Shown in pieces: positions 1-9,138 of a stretch of 64,000 nt of DNA. The translations under genes were made by a program, and so were the position numbers. Position 1 is the stretch's first letter. The number at the start of each line of letters is the position of its first letter. Source of the DNA: Lujinxingia sediminis (GTDB lineage: Bacteria; Myxococcota_A; Bradymonadia; Bradymonadales; Bradymonadaceae); contig NZ_SADD01000006.1 of NCBI RefSeq assembly GCF_004005565.1, positions 1 to 64,000 on the forward strand. The letters are read 5' to 3'. The notes under the pieces are model-generated. The model had not been told where the DNA came from, made no database searches, and worked only from the letters and a program-made list of their open reading frames with translations.

Positions 1-2
1 CT

Positions 3-74
3 CTTATCGCGCAGCTCGAAGAACGCCCGGCGGTGATCAATCTTGTGGGGTTGAGCGATGAGCCCTGTGATTGA
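3..74 (+). CDS. C-terminal tail of a gene cut by the window edge
   Basis: Frame 3 is open from the window edge to a TGA at 72-74 and reads as 23 ordinary residues ending in SDEPCD. The other two plus frames stop earlier. A strong terminator follows 28 bases later, which supports a real gene end. The start lies outside the window, and too little is visible to name a function. Confidence 0.4.
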   Translation, partial: LIAQLEERPAVINLVGLSDEPCD

Positions 75-101
75 GGTCTATCGTTTGCCAGGTTGAAAGA
101 A

Positions 102-134
102 CGCCGCGCTCCGACCGGAGCGCGGCGCTTTTTT
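102..134 (+). terminator. Rho-independent terminator
   Basis: An 11-bp GC-rich stem (102-112 with 117-127) with a 4-base loop is followed by six T (129-134). It lies between the partial upstream gene and the convergent lipoprotein gene, and its T tract points to termination of the plus-strand transcript. Confidence 0.85.
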
Positions 135-160
135 GCATCATTCAGAGGGGTGGGCCGCGC

Positions 161-1486
161 TTACTCCGAGCTTCGGCGCGTCTCCACCCCCTCCAACAGA
201 TACCCCGCCACACACTCACCCTGGGGCATGCCGTAGTCGATACCCATCGGGTAGTGGATGCCGCCGTAGAGCCGGGAGATGGCGGCTTCTTGAGCAGCAT
301 GGTTGAAGTCGTCGAAGTGGCGCAGGCCGAGGTCCTGGGACTGGTGGGTGCGGTCGGCAAAGGGGAATGCGCCGAGCTGTTCGGTGAGCACCCGGGCGGC
401 GGCGGCCGAGGCGTTGGAGTGGCCGGAGGTGTATTCGGGGAAGGGCGGGGTGGTGACCAATGAGGTCCAGTCTTCCTCGATGTGATCGCGGATGTAGGTG
501 ACCGGGCGCAGGAGGTTGGAGCGGTACTTTTCGTCCCAGCAGGAGATGAAGGCGTCGGCCTGCACGAGACCCAGCAGGGCGACGGTTTCGGCGCTGCGGT
601 CGAGGCGTTCGTGACGGTCCGCCAGAACCTGGGTGGCGATGCGCATCCAGTGTCCGGGCGGGGTGGGGCTTACGCCGACGTTATCGGCCCAGAAGTTGGC
701 GATATGTTCCTGGTCGGGCGTCAGGGTGCGGGAGGCGTTCCAAACGGCGAGCGCCTGACGGTAGAGCGCGGAGTGCGGGAGGGTCTCAAACGCGGGGGGA
801 GGAGGCGGGGCGCAGGCATCGGCCGCGGGCAGCGCAAAGGGGCGCAGACGCCCCCAGCCGGGCAAGAGCGCCTGCATGCCTTCGGCGGTCGGGCGCCAGG
901 CGTGGGGCTCATCGGAGAACTCGTAGCTGACGGCCATCGCGTCGTCGTAGCCGTCGCCGTAGGCCCAGGCGTCGATGACCTCGGCGACGAGCACGCCGTA
1001 GGCACGCGAGCGCTCACGGACCCGGGCGCTGACACCGGCCTCGGCGCGTTGCTGCATGCCATCTTCGGCAAATGTTTCAAAGGCCTGACGGCTCTCGTCG
1101 CTGACAAAGAGCAAGGGCATCAGATGCCCCATGGTGGCGTGTGCGACCGTGTAGAAGTCGTAGTCGACTCCCGGCTCCAACGCCGGCAACGCGTCGAGGC
1201 CGGCGAGTTGGCCCCCGAAGGATTGCTGGCGAGGCATGCCGCCGAGCAGCGCCTCGTAGAGGGCCACGCCGGAGTAGGCCAGGATGCGGGAGGTTTGCGG
1301 CGGGGTCAGCCCATCGGCCTGCACACGATCCAGGGCGAGGTCCATCCAGCTTACCACCACATCGCCGCGCTCCTCGCCGATGGGCGTGGGGTTGCGTGGT
1401 GGAGCATCAAGCGCCTCATTGCACCCTGAGGTGAGGATGAAGGTTGCACTGAGAAGCGTGGCGATGGCGAGGCTTTGAAGCTGCAT
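161..1486 (-). CDS. Vanadium-dependent haloperoxidase / PAP2-type lipoprotein
   Basis: 441 residues. A signal peptide with lipobox LTSGC places the lipidated Cys at 22, so the enzyme is probably anchored outside the cytoplasmic membrane. The C-terminal half carries the vanadate/phosphate pocket of the vanadium haloperoxidase and PAP2 superfamily: Lys320 and Arg327, the SGH triad at 354-356, and Arg405 with His411 in a SRLYGGIHYP block. Family members oxidise halides with H2O2 or hydrolyse phosphate esters, and sequence alone does not say which. The gene stands alone and converges on the upstream gene. The 330 bases between its start and transketolase carry no other gene. Confidence 0.85.
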   Translation of the reverse strand: MQLQSLAIATLLSATFILTSGCNEALDAPPRNPTPIGEERGDVVVSWMDLALDRVQADGLTPPQTSRILAYSGVALYEALLGGMPRQQSFGGQLAGLDALPALEPGVDYDFYTVAHATMGHLMPLLFVSDESRQAFETFAEDGMQQRAEAGVSARVRERSRAYGVLVAEVIDAWAYGDGYDDAMAVSYEFSDEPHAWRPTAEGMQALLPGWGRLRPFALPAADACAPPPPPAFETLPHSALYRQALAVWNASRTLTPDQEHIANFWADNVGVSPTPPGHWMRIATQVLADRHERLDRSAETVALLGLVQADAFISCWDEKYRSNLLRPVTYIRDHIEEDWTSLVTTPPFPEYTSGHSNASAAAARVLTEQLGAFPFADRTHQSQDLGLRHFDDFNHAAQEAAISRLYGGIHYPMGIDYGMPQGECVAGYLLEGVETRRSSE

Positions 1487-1722
1487 GATCTCCCCCCGGA
1501 GGTGTGATGTGCAGAGGTGGGCCAGAGAGGCGTGCGCGGCCCAAACACGCGGTCTTAGAAATGATCAACGACTGCCAGAGCAAATCTAATCGCTGGCCGA
1601 CCGGTGGGAAGGGCGCCGGGCGGGCATGGCGAATTCTGGGTCGGGGTGTTGACCGGTCTGAACCTGTGATCAGGATTGCCCGGGTTCAGCTTGAGCCGGG
1701 GAGCCGTAGGGAGGCCTTGTCG

Positions 1723-1751
1723 TTGACACGCTTCGGGCGGCGCGGCACAAC
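1723..1751 (+). promoter_or_regulatory. Candidate sigma-70 promoter for transketolase
   Basis: A perfect TTGACA (1723-1728) is followed after 17 bases by a weak CACAAC (1746-1751), about 65 bases before the transketolase start. The -10 matches poorly, so this is a moderate call. Nothing else was recognised in the divergent gap 1487-1816. Confidence 0.4.
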
Positions 1752-1816
1752 GTGGGGGCGCAATCTGGCGACTTACAGACGACTGAGACGTTCTGGCGTT
1801 TTTGGATAACGAGGGG

Positions 1817-3814
1817 ATGATGACCGACTCGATCACCACACTGAGCATTAATACGATCCGCACGCTTTCGATGGACGCGGTGCAGGCTGCCAACAGCGGC
1901 CATCCGGGCGCGCCGATGGGGCTTGCACCCGTGGCCTATGCCATCTGGCAAAAGCACCTGCGTCACGACCCGGCCGATCCCACCTGGTTCAACCGCGATC
2001 GTTTTGTGCTCTCCAACGGTCACGCCTCCATGCTGCTCTACAGCCTGCTGCACCTGACGGGGTATGAGGCGATGACGCTCGAGCAGATTAAGAACTTCCG
2101 TCAGTGGGGAAGCCTCACCCCGGGTCACCCCGAGGCGGAGTTGACCCCGGGTGTGGAGACGACGACCGGGCCGCTGGGCCAGGGTTTTGCCACCGCCGTG
2201 GGCATGGCGATGGCGGAGGCGCATCTGCGCGAGCGCTTTAAGGGCGTGGTCGACCATTACACCTTCGGAATCTGCTCCGATGGCGATCTTATGGAAGGAG
2301 TCTCCCATGAGGCGGCCTCCCTGGCCGGGCACCTTGGGCTGGGTAAGCTGATCTTCCTCTACGACGATAATGAGATCACCATCGACGGTCGGACTGACAT
2401 CGCCTTCACCGAAGACACCACCGGCCGCTTTGAAGCCTACGGCTGGCAGGTCTTGAACGTGGACGATGGCAACGACGTTGAGGCCATTGACCGCGCGATC
2501 GAGAAGGCAAAAGCGGAGATTCGCCGCCCCACGCTTATTCGCGTCAAGACGATCATCGGCTTTGGCTCGCCCAACAAGGCCGACACCTCCTCGGTGCACG
2601 GCTCCCCGCTGGGGGATGAGGAAATTAAGCTGACCAAAGAGGCCCTGGGCTGGCCTTACCCCGATCCTTTTGTGGTGCCTTCGGAGGTTCGCGAGCATAT
2701 GGCCGGTGAGGCCGCCGCTCGGGCGCGGGAAGCTCGTCAGGCCTGGGAGGCTCGCCTCAGCTCCCTGAAAGCTGAGGACGCCGAGAGGTTCGATGAACTC
2801 ACTCGCCGCATCAGCGGCGAACTTCCCCGGGGCTGGGTCGATGCGCTGCCGCGCTTTGAGCCCTCTGAGAAGGGCATGGCTACGCGCGCCTCCAGCGGAA
2901 AAGTCATCGAGAAGATCTACGAGGTGTTGCCGGAGCTCGTCGGCGGATCGGCCGATCTTGCGGGCTCCAACAAGACGCTTTTTCCGAAGTTCGGGGAGAT
3001 GTCGCGCGAGAGCCACGCCGGCCAGAATGTGCATTTTGGTATCCGCGAGCACGCCATGGCTGCGGCGGTTAACGGGATGTGTCTGCACGGCGGGGTGCGC
3101 GGCTTCGGCGCGACCTTCCTGGTCTTTGCCGACTACATGCGCCCGGCGCTTCGCCTGGCAGCATTGATGCATATGCCGCAGATCATGGTGTTCACCCACG
3201 ACTCCATCGGTCTTGGCGAGGATGGCCCCACGCACCAGCCTATCGAACATCTGATGTCGTTGCGGGCGATGCCTAATTATAACGTCCTGCGCCCGGCCGA
3301 TGCCGAAGAGGTTCGTCAGTGTTGGGAGCTCGCTCTGGAGCGTACCACCGGACCCTCGGGGTTGGTGCTCACCCGTCAGAACGTGCCCACCTTCGATCGC
3401 GACGCGCTTAACAGCGTAGGAGACGCGACGAAGGGGGCCTACATCCTGGCGGAGAGCAACCCCGGTGAGGTGCCCGAGGCGCTGATTCTGGCTACGGGCA
3501 GTGAGGTTACAATCGCGGTGGAGGCCTTTGAGACGCTTAAAGCACAAGGCAAGGCGGTGCGCGTGGTCTCCATGCCCTGCTGGGAGGTCTTTGAGCAGCA
3601 GAGCGACGACTACAAGGCGTCGGTGCTGCCCGCCGAGGTCACCCGCCGTGTGGCGATTGAGGCAGGCGTCACGCTGGGATGGGGCCGCTACACCGGCAGC
3701 CAGGGCAGGGTTTTGGGCCTGGATCATTTCGGTGCCTCGGCCCCTTATGAAGAGCTGTATGAGAAGTTCGGTTTGACGGCGGCGGGCGTGGTAGAGGCGG
3801 TCAACAGCTTCTAA
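1817..3814 (+). CDS. tkt: Transketolase
   Basis: 665 residues, the usual family length. It transfers two-carbon ketol units in the pentose phosphate pathway using thiamine diphosphate. The N-terminal block ([15 protein letters not shown]), the ThDP/Mg site [11 protein letters not shown] followed by the [10 protein letters not shown] loop, and the central pyrimidine-domain motif GIREHAM with [14 protein letters not shown] are all present. GAGGGG lies directly before ATG 1817, with a second ATG at 1820, so either may be used; an in-frame TTG at 1802 is less likely. It heads a run of same-strand genes. Confidence 0.97.
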   Translation: MMTDSITTLSINTIRTLSMDAVQAANSGHPGAPMGLAPVAYAIWQKHLRHDPADPTWFNRDRFVLSNGHASMLLYSLLHLTGYEAMTLEQIKNFRQWGSLTPGHPEAELTPGVETTTGPLGQGFATAVGMAMAEAHLRERFKGVVDHYTFGICSDGDLMEGVSHEAASLAGHLGLGKLIFLYDDNEITIDGRTDIAFTEDTTGRFEAYGWQVLNVDDGNDVEAIDRAIEKAKAEIRRPTLIRVKTIIGFGSPNKADTSSVHGSPLGDEEIKLTKEALGWPYPDPFVVPSEVREHMAGEAAARAREARQAWEARLSSLKAEDAERFDELTRRISGELPRGWVDALPRFEPSEKGMATRASSGKVIEKIYEVLPELVGGSADLAGSNKTLFPKFGEMSRESHAGQNVHFGIREHAMAAAVNGMCLHGGVRGFGATFLVFADYMRPALRLAALMHMPQIMVFTHDSIGLGEDGPTHQPIEHLMSLRAMPNYNVLRPADAEEVRQCWELALERTTGPSGLVLTRQNVPTFDRDALNSVGDATKGAYILAESNPGEVPEALILATGSEVTIAVEAFETLKAQGKAVRVVSMPCWEVFEQQSDDYKASVLPAEVTRRVAIEAGVTLGWGRYTGSQGRVLGLDHFGASAPYEELYEKFGLTAAGVVEAVNSF

Positions 3815-3843
3815 AGATCGCAGACGTAGCCGAATAGAACCTG

Positions 3844-3867
3844 GCCGGGTGCCCGCGGGCACCCGGC
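3844..3867. repeat. Perfect 24-bp palindrome after tkt
   Basis: A perfect inverted repeat with 12-bp arms and no loop, very GC-rich, 30 bases after the tkt stop and 20 bases before the Shine-Dalgarno of the next gene. No T tract follows. It could be a transcript-stabilising or attenuating hairpin, or a protein-binding site. Confidence 0.7.
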
Positions 3868-3898
3868 GTAAACCCCGCAATTCTCTAAGGAGGAAGTG

Positions 3899-5023
3899 AT
3901 GCCAGCCAACTTCACGCGACGACTCGACCTCTTCAAAGATGCGGGGTTTGCCGAGCCGAGAGCGGCCGTTGAGCTTCTCACCAGTGATGCCGAGGCGCTG
4001 GGAATCGGCGGGGTCGAGCCGGGCACTCCGCTGGAAGATGCTCTGCGGGGTGCCGATCAGCAGGCCGCTGAGCTGCTCGATGAGCCTGTGGGCAGGCTGC
4101 TCGACAACGTGGTGGAGTGGCTCTTTGAGCGCGGCGGCGATCTGGCCACGCTCTTCTGGCTGGCGCGAAAGTTGAGCAGCGATGAGTCGTCGCTGCACCT
4201 GGGGGCGTTGGCCTTCGGTGTGGCCAGCCGGCTGTGGCAGGCGGGAAAAGAAGCCGAAGCCGCCGCGATGGTGCGATTCCTGGTCGATCTGGACTTCGAC
4301 TACGGCAAGCTCTACCGGGAGTCGGGCATTGCGTACGGCTTCTTTCAGTCGCGCGAGCCCAACCCCTTCGTCTGGAAGTTGCTGGATTTTGTGGACGAGC
4401 GTGCGCGCAACCGCGGTGAGCAAGGCGCCATCAAAGTTGCCGAGTTGGGCTGTGGCATCGGCAACGATGCGCTGGGCATTATCTCCAGCCCCCGGGTGAA
4501 CTCGTACCTGGGCATCGACATCAGCCCGGTGGCCCTTGAAGAGCATCGCAAGCGTGTGGCCCCGGTGCTTGAGGAGCGCACGGAGCTTGAGCATAACCTG
4601 TTGGCCGGAGATTTCGTCTCGACGCTGGAGCGTAATGACCCGCGGGTGGAAGGGGTCAACCTGATCTACTCCTACTCCAGTCTGCACTATTTTAGCTCGG
4701 GGGAACTCTCGCGCATCTTCTCTCTGGCGGCGGAGCTTTTGCCGGCGCAGAGCGGGCTCTTTTGTTTTGCGATTAAAGGCAAAGACAGCATCTGGGACGG
4801 GCAGGGCGTGCCGCTCTATCGCCCCGATGTGTGGGTGAACCTCGACGGGCAGACCCGCTGGTTCCCCTCACGTCAGGCGTTGGCGAAGATGCTCGATGAG
4901 CACGGCTTCGAGATCTTGATGCACGAGTGGCACGAGCACTGGGGCTACAGTGAGTTCGCGCGCCGCGATCGTTTCCACTACGTGGTCGCCACGCCAAGGC
5001 GAAAGCAGGGGGCGAGCGCGTGA
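3899..5023 (+). CDS. Class I SAM-dependent methyltransferase
   Basis: 374 residues. The N-terminal 140 residues are helical and unrecognised. A Rossmann methyltransferase domain follows, with motif I AELGCGIGNDALG, an acidic motif II YLGIDISP and a motif IV-like region LIYSYSSLHYF. AAGGAGG at 3887-3893 lies 5 bases before ATG 3899; a GTG directly upstream at 3896 is an alternative. The substrate is unknown; the C-terminal part resembles small-molecule or lipid methyltransferases. The stop overlaps the next gene's GTG start, so the two are translationally coupled. Confidence 0.8.
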   Translation: MPANFTRRLDLFKDAGFAEPRAAVELLTSDAEALGIGGVEPGTPLEDALRGADQQAAELLDEPVGRLLDNVVEWLFERGGDLATLFWLARKLSSDESSLHLGALAFGVASRLWQAGKEAEAAAMVRFLVDLDFDYGKLYRESGIAYGFFQSREPNPFVWKLLDFVDERARNRGEQGAIKVAELGCGIGNDALGIISSPRVNSYLGIDISPVALEEHRKRVAPVLEERTELEHNLLAGDFVSTLERNDPRVEGVNLIYSYSSLHYFSSGELSRIFSLAAELLPAQSGLFCFAIKGKDSIWDGQGVPLYRPDVWVNLDGQTRWFPSRQALAKMLDEHGFEILMHEWHEHWGYSEFARRDRFHYVVATPRRKQGASA

Positions 5024-6066
5024 GTATCAGCTCGCGGATCGTCGGATGTGTGATGGGGGCGATGGCGATGCTGCTCTTGATGGCGGCAGCTCCGTCCTCT
5101 GCCCACGCCCAGCCCTGGACGCTGGAGGGGGTTCCCCGGGGGGCGCAGGCCTCCGAGGGGCTCCATGTGCTCTCGGAGCGGGGAGCGGAGCTCGGCCGTG
5201 TGTTGGTCGCGGAGCGGGTGGTCACCGGACGTTATCTTCTTGAGGTTGAAGTTCGTCATGAGGAGCGACGGCTGCGGTTGCCGATGATTGTTGCGCGCAC
5301 ATCGCCTGAGCAAGCGCTCGAAGTGATCTGGGCGCCGGTGCCAGCATACGTCAACGCGCTCTTGACCCTGGCGGGTGGTGACGGATTACCCCCCGAGGTC
5401 GCACCGCAGGCGTGGGTGGAGGAGCGCCGTTTGCCAGCGCTGCCGATCATCGCAACCCGCGCACGCATCATCACCCCGTATGGCGAAGCCGCCTGGCAGA
5501 GCCCGGAGCTCTCTCGCCACATCAAGCGTTGGCTCAATGATGCGCTCACCGAGGCCGGTGGGCCGGCGGGCATCGATCTTCTGCTCGACCGTCGCATGGC
5601 CTGGTCCCAGGTTGGCGAGCTGATGATGAACGCCGCTGCGGCGGGGCTTTTTCGCGTGCACTTGATTACGCGCGATCGGGCGAATCTGGGCGCGATTTCC
5701 ACCAACCTGCCGATCTTCCCGGAAGGCGGGCTTCCAGAGGCGATGGTGCTCGGTGTGCTCGGTGTTTACCCGCATCAGGACGATGGTATCGGAGTCGGTG
5801 TACGGCTGGATGAGCAGACGATTGAAGCCACGGGCATCGAAGGCTGTCGTGAGGGATTGGTCTTTTGCGCGCGGGATGGCGAGGAGTTTGAAGAGGCGCT
5901 CGGTGATGTTATCGCCGACGCGGGGGTGGAGGCCGCACGCATCACCCACTGGCTGCTCGCGGGCAGTTCTGAGTTCAACGTCGGTCAGGGGGTGCGCGCG
6001 CTGGTGTGGACGTATCAGGCGCTCAACATCTCCCCTCAATCGACCTTTATCGGGTACATCGAATGA
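5020..6066 (+). CDS. Secreted protein of unknown function
   Basis: 348 residues starting at a GTG that overlaps the previous stop (GTGA). Residues 1-30 form a signal peptide ending AHA, so the product is exported to the periplasm. The remainder is a soluble alpha/beta sequence with no family I recognise. A segment around residues 160-240 resembles the TolR/ExbD-like domain of secreted 'biopolymer transport' homologues, but only weakly. The gene is tightly coupled to the methyltransferase before it and the lipoprotein after it, which suggests a shared envelope-related task. Confidence 0.7.
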   Translation: MSISSRIVGCVMGAMAMLLLMAAAPSSAHAQPWTLEGVPRGAQASEGLHVLSERGAELGRVLVAERVVTGRYLLEVEVRHEERRLRLPMIVARTSPEQALEVIWAPVPAYVNALLTLAGGDGLPPEVAPQAWVEERRLPALPIIATRARIITPYGEAAWQSPELSRHIKRWLNDALTEAGGPAGIDLLLDRRMAWSQVGELMMNAAAAGLFRVHLITRDRANLGAISTNLPIFPEGGLPEAMVLGVLGVYPHQDDGIGVGVRLDEQTIEATGIEGCREGLVFCARDGEEFEEALGDVIADAGVEAARITHWLLAGSSEFNVGQGVRALVWTYQALNISPQSTFIGYIE

Positions 6067-6479
6067 GCCCTGGTCAGGCCTATGGTTTCATATCGCGATG
6101 GCTGAGCGGCCGCTTCGCCGTGTACGGTGCGGCCTTCGGAGTGCTGCTGGCGTTGGGGGCCTGCGCGAGTACGCCGAAGCCGGCCGATGATCGCTCCGAC
6201 TCCGCCGCCGGGGATGTCGTCGGGCAGGCTCCAGACGACCCACTCTATGTGGCGCAACGCTGGCTTGAGGCCAGGCAGGACGCCGGCGAGCTGCCGACCC
6301 ATGTCGAGGTGGTGAGGATGTTTGCCCTGGATGAGGAGCGCATCGAAGTCATCCTCAGCCCCTTCAACGAGCCGCCTGCAACTGACGCCACCCGCCTGAT
6401 TCTTGCCCGAGAGCAGGAGGGCTGGGAGGTGGTGGAAGAAGGCACCGCTCGGGCGCGGAGGGATTGGCCCCGCTACTGA
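6063..6479 (+). CDS. Small lipoprotein of unknown function
   Basis: 138 residues. The ATG overlaps the stop of the previous gene (ATGA), which fixes the start. A hydrophobic segment ends in a LGAC lipobox near residue 37, preceded by an unusually long N-terminal stretch. The mature part is acidic and has no known domain. It is probably an envelope partner of the secreted protein encoded just upstream. Confidence 0.7.
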   Translation: MSPGQAYGFISRWLSGRFAVYGAAFGVLLALGACASTPKPADDRSDSAAGDVVGQAPDDPLYVAQRWLEARQDAGELPTHVEVVRMFALDEERIEVILSPFNEPPATDATRLILAREQEGWEVVEEGTARARRDWPRY

Positions 6480-6569
6480 CGATGTTGAAGGAGTGCGCAC
6501 CCGTATGGCGCCCGAACACGGGACGAAGCAGGGGCGCCTCCTGACATAGGAATCGATTGAGGAAGTACG

Positions 6570-7811
6570 ATGAATCAGAAGTCTTCGGAAGAGCAGGGGA
6601 GGGGCCGCCGTCTGGCCATTATCGGAGCGGGCCCGATCGGCGTGGAGTGCGCGCTGCGCGCGCTCGACGAGGGGTTTAACGTTGCGCTCTATGAGGCGAA
6701 GATGCCCGGCGCGCATGTGCGCACCTGGTCCCATGTGACTTTCTTTTCGCCATGGTCGCTCAATCGCAGTGCCCGCGGCGTGGCGACGCTCCAGGCCGCC
6801 GGCGTCGAACTCGCGCCCGATGAGGATGTCCCCACCGGCGCGCAGTACCTGGATGCCTACCTTGAGCCTCTGGTCGAAGCACTGAAGCGCGACACACACT
6901 TCCAACTTTTCGAGCAGACACGCGTGCTGGGGGTCTCGCGGGTGCGAGCGCTCAAGGGCGATCTTCTGGCGAATCCGAAGCGCGCCCGCCGCCCCTTCTT
7001 GCTACGCGTGTCGGGACCAGAGGGTGAGCGCTTTGACGAGGCAGATGTGCTCATTGATGCCTCCGGCGTGCTGGAGAACCCCAACCGTCTCGGGCCCGGG
7101 GGGCTTGCGGCCATCGGCGAAGAGGCTCTTAATGGCGAGGTGATCCGCGCCATCCCCGATGTTGAGGCACAGCGCGACAGGCTGGCCGGAAAACGCGTGC
7201 TTGTGGTCGGACACGGGCATTCTGCGGCAACCACGCTGGGGGCGCTCACCGAGCTCCGAGAGAGCGCTCCACAAACCCACATCACCTGGGCCTACCGCGC
7301 CGAAGACGAACCCTTTGTGGAAATCGAAGGGGACACGCTTCCCCAACGCCTTCGGCTGAGCCGCCTGGGAAACGCCATCGCCCGCGGCGAAGTCAGCGGC
7401 GTCGATCCGGTCGGCGGCGTCTTTGTCGAACGTATCACCCGGGAGGATTGCGCCCTGCGCGTGGTACTCGCCGACGAGCAGGGAACTACGCGTGAGATCG
7501 AGGTCGACCGCATCATCGCCAACGTCGGCTATCATCCCGACACTTCCCTCACCAGCGAGCTCCAGGTGCACCTCTGTTACGCCAGCGACGGTCCCATGAA
7601 GCTCGCCGCATCTCTGCTGGCCAGCGCCGGCAACGCTGACTGCCTCGCTCAAAGCTCGGCTGGCCCCGAGGTGCTCAAAAACCCCGAGCCTGAGTTCTTC
7701 GTGCTCGGCACGAAGAGCTACGGGCGTAACCCCAACTTCTTGCTCAAAATTGGTCTGGAGCAGATCGACGACGTGATGACTCTGCTCACGCAAAAGGAAG
7801 GTGATGTTTAA
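6570..7811 (+). CDS. FAD/NAD(P)-dependent flavoprotein oxidoreductase
   Basis: 413 residues. An N-terminal dinucleotide-binding fold has GAGPIG at 19-24, and a second glycine-rich site VVGHGHSAATT lies near residue 213. This is the two-dinucleotide layout of flavin monooxygenases and pyridine-nucleotide-disulfide reductases. No CxxxxC redox pair is visible, so a monooxygenase-like or lysine-hydroxylase-like enzyme is more likely than a disulfide reductase. GAGGAAG precedes ATG 6570. It overlaps the following acyltransferase gene by 8 bases. Confidence 0.8.
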   Translation: MNQKSSEEQGRGRRLAIIGAGPIGVECALRALDEGFNVALYEAKMPGAHVRTWSHVTFFSPWSLNRSARGVATLQAAGVELAPDEDVPTGAQYLDAYLEPLVEALKRDTHFQLFEQTRVLGVSRVRALKGDLLANPKRARRPFLLRVSGPEGERFDEADVLIDASGVLENPNRLGPGGLAAIGEEALNGEVIRAIPDVEAQRDRLAGKRVLVVGHGHSAATTLGALTELRESAPQTHITWAYRAEDEPFVEIEGDTLPQRLRLSRLGNAIARGEVSGVDPVGGVFVERITREDCALRVVLADEQGTTREIEVDRIIANVGYHPDTSLTSELQVHLCYASDGPMKLAASLLASAGNADCLAQSSAGPEVLKNPEPEFFVLGTKSYGRNPNFLLKIGLEQIDDVMTLLTQKEGDV

Positions 7812-8385
7812 GGCATTTTGCCGCTGGCTTTTTAAACTTCGGGGGTGGCGCTTTGTGGGCGAAGAGCTCACCACGCATCGCCGCTGCGTGGTCGTGGCCG
7901 CGCCGCATACCTCCAACTGGGACCTGATCTTCACCATCGCCAGCTTCGATCTCATGGGGCTGCCGGTGCGCTTTACGATTAAACGCGAGTGGATGCGCTT
8001 TCCCTTCAATCTGGTGCTTGGCCCGGTCGGCGGGCTGGCTATTGATCGCCGCCCCCGCGCCGAGACCGGTGAGCGCCCCAGTATGGTGGAGGCGATGGCC
8101 GTGCTCTTTGATGAGCACCCCGGCGAGTTAGCGATTGCGGTGACGCCGGAGGGGACGCGCTCGCGTCGCGAACGCTGGCGAAGCGGCTTTTACCACGTCG
8201 CTCGTCAGGCCAATGTGCCGATCCTTCTGGGGTATCTCGACTACGGTAAAAAGGAGGCGGGCATCGGCAAAGTCATCATCCCCGGCGATGACTTCGAGGC
8301 CGATATGCGCGAGATCATGGATTTCTACAGCCAGATCGAAGCTCATAGTCCCGAGAAGTTCGCTCTGGATGCGCGATTCTACTAA
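7804..8385 (+). CDS. 1-acyl-glycerol-3-phosphate acyltransferase family (PlsC-like)
   Basis: 193 residues. The acyltransferase motif HTSNWD (His35, Asp40) and the substrate motif PEGTRS (115-120) identify the PlsC/LPLAT family, which transfers acyl chains to lysophospholipids or related acceptors at the membrane. It is shorter than typical PlsC and lacks long membrane segments, as in the small soluble-looking members of the family. ATG 7804 is preceded by AAAGGAAG; a GTG at 7801 is also possible. Translationally coupled to the flavoprotein, which suggests a joint role in lipid or polyketide-like modification. Confidence 0.85.
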   Translation: MFKAFCRWLFKLRGWRFVGEELTTHRRCVVVAAPHTSNWDLIFTIASFDLMGLPVRFTIKREWMRFPFNLVLGPVGGLAIDRRPRAETGERPSMVEAMAVLFDEHPGELAIAVTPEGTRSRRERWRSGFYHVARQANVPILLGYLDYGKKEAGIGKVIIPGDDFEADMREIMDFYSQIEAHSPEKFALDARFY

Positions 8386-8421
8386 AGGGGCCTCCTCGGG
8401 CCGAGGGGGCTCGGGGCGACC

Positions 8422-8451
8422 TTGACAAGCCCGCTGGCCAGCGGGTTCTAT
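8422..8451 (+). promoter_or_regulatory. Kynurenine-operon promoter with a palindromic operator in its spacer
   Basis: A perfect TTGACA (8422-8427) is followed by an 18-base spacer and TTCTAT (8446-8451). Almost the whole spacer is the perfect 16-bp palindrome CCCGCTGGCCAGCGGG (8430-8445). The promoter lies about 110 bases before the first gene of the operon. A palindrome between -35 and -10 is a common place for a repressor or MerR-type activator; no regulator gene lies alongside. Confidence 0.6.
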
Positions 8452-8564
8452 GAGGTCGCTTCAATAATCCCCAGAGCTGATTTGAAGGTGTTCGTCGCCA
8501 CGTTGAAGGCCTCGCCAGCCCGCGAGACGGAGCGGCTGGAGGTCACAGACCACCGGAGGAACCG

Positions 8565-9077
8565 ATGAGCAAGCTGATGCCACCGATCAACTTTCAGAAG
8601 TGGATCGAAGAGAACCGCGATGCCCTCAAACCCCCGGTCGGTAATAAGAAGATCTGGGAAGATACCGACTTTATGGCCTTTGTGGTGGGGGGCCCCAACC
8701 AGCGCAAGGACTACCACATCGACCCCAGCGAGGAGTTTTTCTACCAGATTGAGGGGGACCTCACGCTCAAGCTGGTGGTCGATGGCGAGTTTGAGGATGT
8801 GACGGTGCGCGAGGGGGAGATCTTTTTGCTGCCCTCCATGGTCCCGCACTCCCCGCAGCGCGGGGCGAATACGGTCGGGCTGGTCATTGAGCATAAGCGT
8901 CCGGCGGGGGAGAACGACGGCTTGCGTTGGTATTGTGAGAGCTGCGGGGAGGTGCTCCACGAGCAGTTCTTCTACCTGACCGACATCGTCGGTCAGCTCA
9001 AGGCGGCGATCGAGGCGTTCTGGGCCAGTGACGAGCTGCGCACCTGCAACAACTGCGGCGCGACGATGGAGCGCTGA
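8565..9077 (+). CDS. nbaC: 3-hydroxyanthranilate 3,4-dioxygenase
   Basis: 170 residues, a normal bacterial length. It opens the ring of 3-hydroxyanthranilate to 2-amino-3-carboxymuconate semialdehyde (ACMS). The cupin iron ligands are visible as His51, Glu57 and His95, with Arg47 and Glu110 as substrate contacts. The C-terminal rubredoxin-like second metal site typical of bacterial enzymes is present as Cys124-x2-Cys127 and Cys161-x2-Cys164. GGAGG precedes ATG 8565. It is the first gene of the kynurenine operon, and its product is the substrate of the next enzyme. Confidence 0.96.
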   Translation: MSKLMPPINFQKWIEENRDALKPPVGNKKIWEDTDFMAFVVGGPNQRKDYHIDPSEEFFYQIEGDLTLKLVVDGEFEDVTVREGEIFLLPSMVPHSPQRGANTVGLVIEHKRPAGENDGLRWYCESCGEVLHEQFFYLTDIVGQLKAAIEAFWASDELRTCNNCGATMER

Positions 9078-9138
9078 GCCTGACTCGCCCACGCACGCAG
9101 CGGCTCGACCACCGACGACTCGTGAGATCAGGGAAGCG

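Noticed and set aside
1670-4687. Very long open frame on the minus strand opposite tkt and the methyltransferase
   Set aside because: It is a shadow produced by GC-rich codon use; its residues are Arg/His/Gly-rich with no known domain, whereas the plus-strand frames match known families.
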